In this document: positions 58,360 to 64,000 of the stretch, piece by piece | Layout of the letters: each line of letters opens with the position of its first letter | Position numbering within the stretch: the first letter of the stretch is position 1 | From: Prostheceraeus crozeri | Taxonomy: Eukaryota; Platyhelminthes; Polycladida; Euryleptidae | DNA: 64,000 bases | Assembly: GCA_907163375.1 (NCBI GenBank) | Contig: CAJQUW010012632.1 | Span: forward strand, 248,001-312,000 | Direction: 5' to 3' | Made by a program: the position numbers and the translations under genes | The notes under the pieces: model-generated | Seen by the model: the letters and a program-made list of their open reading frames with translations, nothing else | What the model was told of the DNA's origin: nothing | The model's database searches: none

Positions 58360-59525
58360 AGAGTAAGTATATTAGGTAGAGTGGTAGCTCCGCATTTATT
58401 AAATCCCCAATCACTAGACGAAATGACTTACTTAATCTTATTGAGGAAATCTTAGAAGTTCTGACCAGAAAGTGGCAGTCGTGCTAAGTCTTGTTAGCAA
58501 ATCAGATAAGATCTTATTTGTGATTTTTAGAAATCTTTTGAGTAGAAAAGTCTTATATTTTGCGTTTCTCTACTGCACTGATGTTCCAGCAAGATCATTT
58601 AAGAACTAAAGCTATTGATACCGTCTGATCTTCGCACTGTAATCGGACTTCAAGTTATAAATTTCAGTTCACTTTTCTAATTAATTTCAATTATCAGCTG
58701 GAGATCTGAAAAGATCTTATTTTGCAAAATATAAGACTTAGTAAGTCTGGTACTTTCTGGTCAGGAAATGTAAGATCTTAAATAAAAATAATTTCTTTTC
58801 AGACTTTGCAAGAATATGACCAGACTTAGTAAGACTTAAAGCAAGTCATTTCGTCTAGTGTATTATTGTGTACCTTCGATTCTATTAAATGAACTGGAGG
58901 TGAATACAATTCGGTGATTTACGCAAACTTTTACAGTTCTGAAATGAGTAAATGACTGACAATGCAGATAGGCTACAGATTCTCAGTGCCATGGAGGTTC
59001 TGCTTGTTAAATTAGCTGTTCGGTAGGTTCCTATATTACTTTCATGCTGAACCTCAAGAGTATTTTCTCAAGCGTGATCGCATCACAGGCAATTAACCTG
59101 CCACTGGCAGAGCAAAATCACAATCAAAGGCAATGATTTCAATTAACTTTGAAAGATGCAAATGGTTCCACTTCACTATTCAGATTCAAGGAATGAAACA
59201 AGAATTTACAAAATCATGCCGGTGAAAATTGAAATTTCAGCCAAGAAAGCACGAATGATATCGCAACTTTTTCATGAAGACTTCCATTATAATACGGATC
59301 ATGAAATTCCTTTGACAATCAGCTTATCTTAATCGGCTTTGTTAGGATGCTTGTCAGCAAATATTCATTCCTTTTGAATTGTTTCATACTACTGACAAGG
59401 GTGCGTACGTCATTTCATTAAAGTTGCAAAATTTTGACTATTTTAAAACTGCTCATAACCACGGGAACGGAATCTCCGCAGAAAATGAATTCATATAAAA
59501 ATTTTCACTGTCTTTTACAGATTAG
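58360..59525 (-). repeat. inverted copy of repeat B, split by a CACTA-like element
   Basis: Read on the minus strand it follows the unit at 49850-50600 and 53185-53745: GTGAAAATTTTTATATGAA, GCGGAGATTCCGTTCCCGTGG, GAATATTTGCTGACAAGCAT, CTTTCTTGGCTGAAATTTCA. The part at 58360-58411 matches 53686-53745 (GGGGATT-AATAAATGCGGAG). The element at 58412-58860 interrupts it. Confidence 0.75.
58412..58860. mobile_element. CACTA-like MITE (449 bp) inside repeat B
   Basis: Ends CACTAGACGAAATGACTT and, inverted, CACTAGACGAAATGACTTGC. The uninterrupted site is visible at about 53686 in the paralogous repeat (ACAAATTGGGG). Flanks here are AAT and TAT, so the 3-bp duplication is imperfect. Different family from 45204-45626 beyond the first bases. 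No transposase. Confidence 0.75.
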
Positions 59526-60200
59526 TGCTAATATTTTCATGTCAAAAACCATGTCCTTTTTTGTCAATTTAACTGCGATTTGACGCAAAGAAGGGGTCAT
59601 GGAGCAAAAAGTTATTCTCAGCAGCCTTGACTAACTTTTTCTTGCCTTCTAATTTAGATAAAGTACCTAAATAATTTCAATCATTGAATTATCTATCAAA
59701 TAAGAATTTAACGAATATCCTAAATTATTGTGTATCTGAAGCAGAACACGAAGCTCTAAAATGAATGTCACATCACATATCTTCTTCTCATCGGCGAGAG
59801 TGTACAGCCGCATTAGGTTACTCAGGCAACAATGCATGAAATACAAGCAGATAGGTGAGTACTAAGGCAGAAAATATAGCTGATCAGCCATGAAAATTAA
59901 TAATTTGTTCACTTACTGAGGTTCTTTAACAAAATAGTGCAATTCCTCATGGAAATTTTGGCCGGTTGAAATGTGGTAGAACCACAGACATCGGATTACA
60001 TTATCGGATCCTACTAATGTAGTCCGATGTCTATGGGTAGAACATTTGCTGTAGCCAATTTATTGACAGGCGTAATCAAATGCGAGTAGCTGCGACACTA
60101 CACAGTTTTATATTTTCTTGGAATGAATTGAGGCTGCTCTCTAAGCTGAACAATCGTGACCACGTCGTGACAACGTTTTCAACTCACTGTCCGTTCTAGC
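59526..60200. other. flank with one short hairpin
   Basis: Hairpin at 59986-60032 with 18-base arms (AGACATCGGATTACATTA, one mismatch) and an 11-base loop. No gene was seen. Confidence 0.5.
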
Positions 60201-60220
60201 CTATATATATATATATATAT

Positions 60221-60945
60221 AAATACGAAATGTGCATTCCTGCCCCACCGAGAATTGTACTCTCCTGCCCCACTTGTACATGAAGGGACCAGGGCCTACA
60301 ACAATCGTCGGACCAGGCATTTGGAGGTGCTCTGACTGTCATATATCTTCATTCATATCAGTACATATCACAGCACAATCATATTCCGCAAAAGCTAACT
60401 CTAAATATGAAAATTGAGGGCCTACAGCAATCGATCGTCGGACCAGGCATTTGGAGGTTCTCTGACAGCCATAGCACTTCTTTCACATCAGTACATATCA
60501 ATGCACAATCATATTCCGCAAAAGCTAACTCTAAATACGAAAATTGAGGGCCTACAGCAATGGACGGACCATGCATTTGGAGGTGCTCTGACTGTCATAT
60601 ATCTTCATTCATATCACTACATATCACAGCACGATCATATTCCGCAAAAGCTAACTCTAAATACGAAAATTGAAGGGACCAGGGCCTACAGCAATCGTCG
60701 GACCAGGCATTTGGAGGCGCTGACAGCCATAAAACTTCTTTCACAACAGTACATATCAATGCACAATCATATTCCGCAAAAGCTCATACGTGGGGCAGGA
60801 GAGTCAGTGGGGCAGGAGTGCACATGGGGGCAGGAGCGTACAGTTGTGGGGCAGGGGCGTACATTTCATATTCGTCCGTGGGGCAGGAGAGTACAAGTGG
60901 GGCAGGAGAGTACAATTCGGTGGGGCAGGAGCGCATATTTCTTAT
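60221..60945. mobile_element. inverted-ended element with minisatellite core inside a TA microsatellite
   Basis: TA runs flank both sides (60201-60220, about 60946-60971). Ends 60221-60279 and 60891-60940 are inverted copies carrying CTGCCCCAC. Between them are four copies of a 126-134-bp unit (starts 60292, 60418, 60548, 60682; marks GGACCAGGCATTTGGAGG, CATATTCCGCAAAAGCT), then seven GTGGGGCAGGAG repeats. The open frame at 60414-60995 (193 residues) only reflects the repeat. The design resembles bivalve pearl and related tandem-repeat-cored elements. Confidence 0.7.
60292..60790 (+). repeat. tandem repeat, 4 units of about 126-134 bp
   Basis: Units begin GGGCCTACARCAATCG or GGGCCTACAGCAATGG and end AACTCTAAATACGAAAATTGA. 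Units differ at a few sites, including small indels; the last is shorter (about 103 bases). Confidence 0.9.
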
Positions 60946-60946
60946 C

Positions 60947-60971
<25 letters not shown>

Positions 60972-60984
<13 letters not shown>
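60972..60984. repeat. GA microsatellite
   Basis: An (AG)n tract abuts the 3' end of the Penelope copy A, with a long TA tract before it. Confidence 0.8.
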
Positions 60985-60988
<4 letters not shown>

Positions 60989-61254
60989 AGATTAATGAAA
61001 GTATCGCTTTAGCCAATAGAGAGCTCAATATACCTGCATATAGAGCTAATAATATAATGTTCAAAAGACTATTTCATAACTAACAGTACTATTGGTTTCA
61101 CGAATCAACGATCATCAGATGTACAAATTGTGATTTCACATTCTACAAAAAAGGCACTAAAATTCAAAGTTAGATGCATAGGGCTATAAAGACAAGAAAT
61201 TTAGGTTAGAAAATATCATAGGATCATAGATTGATCTAAGTCGAGTGGGCATAG

Positions 61255-61635
61255 TTATTTCAGGTGGGCAATTATAAACTTTCTACGGTGCCGACATGTG
61301 GATATAATCTCAGATTTCTTATTCAGCAAATAAGTGTCTTTGGAGGTCAGAATGTGGAACTTTTCAGCGAGACACAAGGCACATTTTCGAGTTCCGCACT
61401 TGTATGGTCTTGATTGCTCGAGCACTTCCCATTGTATGTTGTATTCTTCATTTTTGTCATTCAAGTTCCAAATGTATTTTGATAATGCTGTTTCGTTACG
61501 GTATTGAAAGTTGGTGAATGATTTTTTGTGGTTTCTGTATCTAGTCTTAAAATCATTTTTGTTTGTCCAATGTACGTTTTCTTTTCGTTTGTTGTAGATA
61601 CAGTTGCTTTGTAGACAACAGAACTTTTCAAACAT
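61255..61635 (-). pseudogene. Penelope GIY-YIG endonuclease part
   Basis: A 126-residue frame with the C-terminal GIY-YIG part and a Cys-rich turn (CGTRKCALC), ending STCRHRRKFIIAHLK. In Penelope elements this domain nicks target DNA. The VYKA/YIG start of the domain lies just upstream in another frame, so the gene is broken. Confidence 0.8.
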
Positions 61636-62164
61636 TCTCCATTTAAAGGAAGGAATTTTTCTTTTTACAGTTGCATTGTTTTTTTGCTTTCACATTGGTC
61701 ACCATCTGAATTGTTTTGTAGTTGTGCTTTTTGATCAGAATTGTTTTTAACGTTTGATGTACAACTGTAGTTAACTTTGACACTATTTCTGTTAATAGAG
61801 ACCTGTATTTGTGGTGTTGAGGAAAATGAATATCAAAACAGAGTGAGAGAAACGTTACCAATATTTGTCTTTACACTTAGGTTGAACGGAGGGTTGAACC
61901 AGAGTATGTTTCGCGTCTTCTGTTTTTCTTGACATCACTTGGCTGGTACTGCAAATTTTTATTGAAAACCACTTTTTTTAAGAAGTGCTTTTCATAATGT
62001 CCTTTCACTTTCTCAAAACTCGTTTCTGTCACAAGATAAATTCGATATGCGTCTTTCCTATCATTGATGAATTTGTTTGATAATTGATGGGGGATGATTT
62101 GATTCTTTGTTTATATACATGGTTGTATTGTTTGGTTTGATGAAAGGTCTGTACTTGCCAGATG

Positions 62165-62628
62165 TTAGGTCGAAGTATACATCTGAGAAAATCCGTCGCT
62201 TGGAATATTACACTCTGCTGTTATTTTGAGATTATGTTCTTGGAATATTCTGATGATAGATTTCCGTGTTCTATCGGCTTTCAGGTCCACTTTGACCAGG
62301 GAACACTGCCAGACCATCGTCTCTGAACTGTCCAACTTGCTCTCTTCCCAAATCTGTTGCATTAAGATGTCAAGGAGCGAATAATCCCACCAATTCGCAT
62401 CACTTTGCGGCCATCAAACGACCCCATAGTGACGTCTAAACAGGGTTCTCCTTTCTTTATCCACGTGTTTTGACATCGAATAAGATGATTTCCTAAGCAT
62501 GCATTATTGTTTCTTTCTCTCGTTGTGAATTGTAGTAGCCGGGTGTGTTGTTCCGCAACATTGAAGACCTTTCCTAGTAATAGTGACTCACTTATAGAAG
62601 GATAAAAGTCAATAATGTCAAACTTCAA
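62165..62628 (-). pseudogene. Penelope reverse transcriptase pieces
   Basis: Two adjoining frames: 62362-62628 (FDIIDFYPSISE, NTWIKKGEPCLDVTMGSFDG) and 62165-62362 (RTRKSIIRIFQEHNLKITAE). They are successive parts of the Penelope RT. Broken; the catalytic YRDD region falls between them. Confidence 0.78.
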
Positions 62629-63465
62629 GAATTTGCAGTTGTTCTTACTTGGATATTGTTAAACATTGAATCACGGATGCAGTTTCTCGCCATTGTAATA
62701 ACTTTGTTTTTGTTCTGATCATTTCATTATGCTTTTCCACTATTTCTTTTGTGATGATACCAATTTCACTCTTGGCCGGATTTATTATATTCTACATTTT
62801 CAGTGGATTGGGAAAATTTTCCTTGTGGTCTTGAATGTGATGAAGTGCGTTATTTTTTGGCATAACATTCACTCGATTTGTGACATTGAAGCTCTTTGCA
62901 ATCACTTTCGCTTCTAGATCAACTTTTCTTACTACAGCATTATCAGTTTTTTTATATGCCGTTGTTATGTTGTCATTCAGAATTTTTTGATATCTGCTGG
63001 CTGGGGACTACTCATAAATGTTATTTGTCTTGTCGGCAAACACGAATACATTTTTGATTTTTTTCATTTCGCTGTTGTTTTTCTTTAGTTCTTTCATGAA
63101 GCTGTTTTTGATGTGATCCTTGACATTTTCTAATTTCTTGTATTAGTTGGTACAAGGCTGTTCAAAAGAGTCAAATGTTCGTCAATAGGCGGGCATCTAA
63201 TTGGATGGAAATCCAAAGTTTTCTTCAATCTCACTTTCATTCTTGTTGTTATTGTTAAAAAAATAAGCTTTCCATCTCATTCTTCGGAATAAAGCTTTCG
63301 GACTTTTTCAATAAAACAATTCATGTACGTTCTCTTTGGGTTGGAATAGGAATATTTTTCATTGAATAATCATAAAAAATTTGGTTTGTAAAAAAATCCA
63401 TTTTGAACAATTGACTAAGTAGATAGGAGTGTGCAACCATAATGTAATAACTGGTAGCTTTTTCA

Positions 63466-64000
63466 GAGAAGATTAAATGAAAGTATCGCTTTAGCAATAG
63501 AGTGCTCAATTATAACTTGCATATAAGAGCTATATAATATATTGTTCAAAAGGACTATTTCATAACTAACAGTACTATTGGTTTCACGATATCAACGATC
63601 ATCAGATGTACAAATTGTGATTTCAATTCTACAAAAAAGGCACTTTAAATTTCAAAGTTAGATGATAGGGGCTATAAAGACAAGTAATTTAGGTTAGAGA
63701 ATATCTAGGGATCATTGATTGATCTAAGTCGAGGTGGGAATAAGTTATTTCAGGTGGGCAATTATAAACTTTCTACGGTGCCGACTTGTGGATATAATCT
63801 CAGATTTCTTATTTCAGCAAATAAGTGTCTTTGGAGGTCAGAATGTGGAACTTTTCAGCGAGACACAGGCACACACATTTTCGAGTTCCGCACTTGTATG
63901 GTCTTGATGCTCGAGCACTTCCCATTGTATGTTGTATTCTTCATTTTTTGTCATTCTAAGTTCCATATGTTATTTTGATAATGCTGTTTCGTTCCGGTAT
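63466..64000 (-). mobile_element. Penelope-like element, copy B, cut by window end
   Basis: Matches copy A from 60985 for 500 bases with small changes and indels: the GTATCGCTTTAGC tail, the hammerhead-like core (63605-63599 and 63585-63582), then the GIY-YIG 3' part. Same orientation as copy A, so the two are a head-to-tail pair. Broken. Confidence 0.88.

Larger units (their letters stand above)
60985..63465 (-). mobile_element. Penelope-like element, copy A, broken
   Basis: A nearly full element on the minus strand with many breaks. From the right: an N-terminal block (NIPIPTQRE, then a CFIEKV block), FVFADKTNN-like (63050), an RT block (FDIIDFYPSISESLLL, VTMGSFDG), RTRKSIIRIFQEHNLKITAE, and a GIY-YIG endonuclease with TNKNDFKTRYRNHKKSF (61255-61635) and RPYKCGTRKCALCLAEKFHI. 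A 270-base 3' tail follows. Another copy starts directly beside it (63466), giving the tandem layout typical of Penelope elements. The tail includes a hammerhead-like core (CTGATGA 61118-61112, GAAA 61099-61096) with a weak stem II. Confidence 0.88.

Noticed and set aside
60414-60995. 193-residue open frame with internal repeats
   Set aside because: The repeats are DNA-level tandem units of an element; the frame stays open only because unit lengths are near multiples of three. The end runs into TA and GA microsatellites.

Overview
The window looks like a piece of a repeat-rich, AT-rich animal genome, probably an invertebrate. The evidence is a host gene split by long GT-AG introns, plus Penelope-like elements (PLEs), LINEs, tRNA-headed SINEs, mariner, piggyBac, hAT, CACTA-like, pogo-like and Crypton-like remains. 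No species can be named from sequence alone.

The backbone is one plus-strand gene. Nine exons from 2873 to 57924 join with matching phases at all eight introns and end in a stop. They give the C-terminal 539 residues of a germline-type Tudor protein: an extended Tudor domain, a CCCH zinc finger, a second extended Tudor domain with a degenerate cage, and a short tail. A CCCH finger directly before the last Tudor recalls TDRD12 and the Yb group of piRNA-pathway proteins, but a Tudor rather than a helicase lies upstream here, so I do not assign orthology. The 5' part of the gene lies outside the window.

A second possible host gene is an uninterrupted minus-strand ORF (22838-23425) inside intron 3. 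It encodes a predicted secreted 195-residue protein with two PAN/apple-like cysteine modules.

The rest is mobile DNA and unassigned intron. Region 1-2830 is a fairly young CR1-group LINE on the minus strand. Intron 1 holds a perfect 131-bp inverted repeat, a hammerhead-bearing foldback, a SINE and a LINE fragment. Intron 3 (16 kb) holds a mariner with long inverted repeats, an RTE fragment, two hammerhead-like motifs, two hAT-type MITEs and the PAN ORF. Later introns hold more hAT MITEs, a piggyBac MITE, a Crypton-like recombinase fossil, a pogo-like element, a Penelope fossil carrying a nested CACTA-like element, and a 4.6-kb composite with inverted ends. Downstream of the gene are a CACTA-like element inside a dispersed repeat with a recognisable empty site, a minisatellite-cored element inside a TA microsatellite, and two tandem Penelope copies, the second cut by the window end.

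A recurring theme is Penelope-related sequence with hammerhead ribozyme-like cores, several times enclosed by inverted arms.
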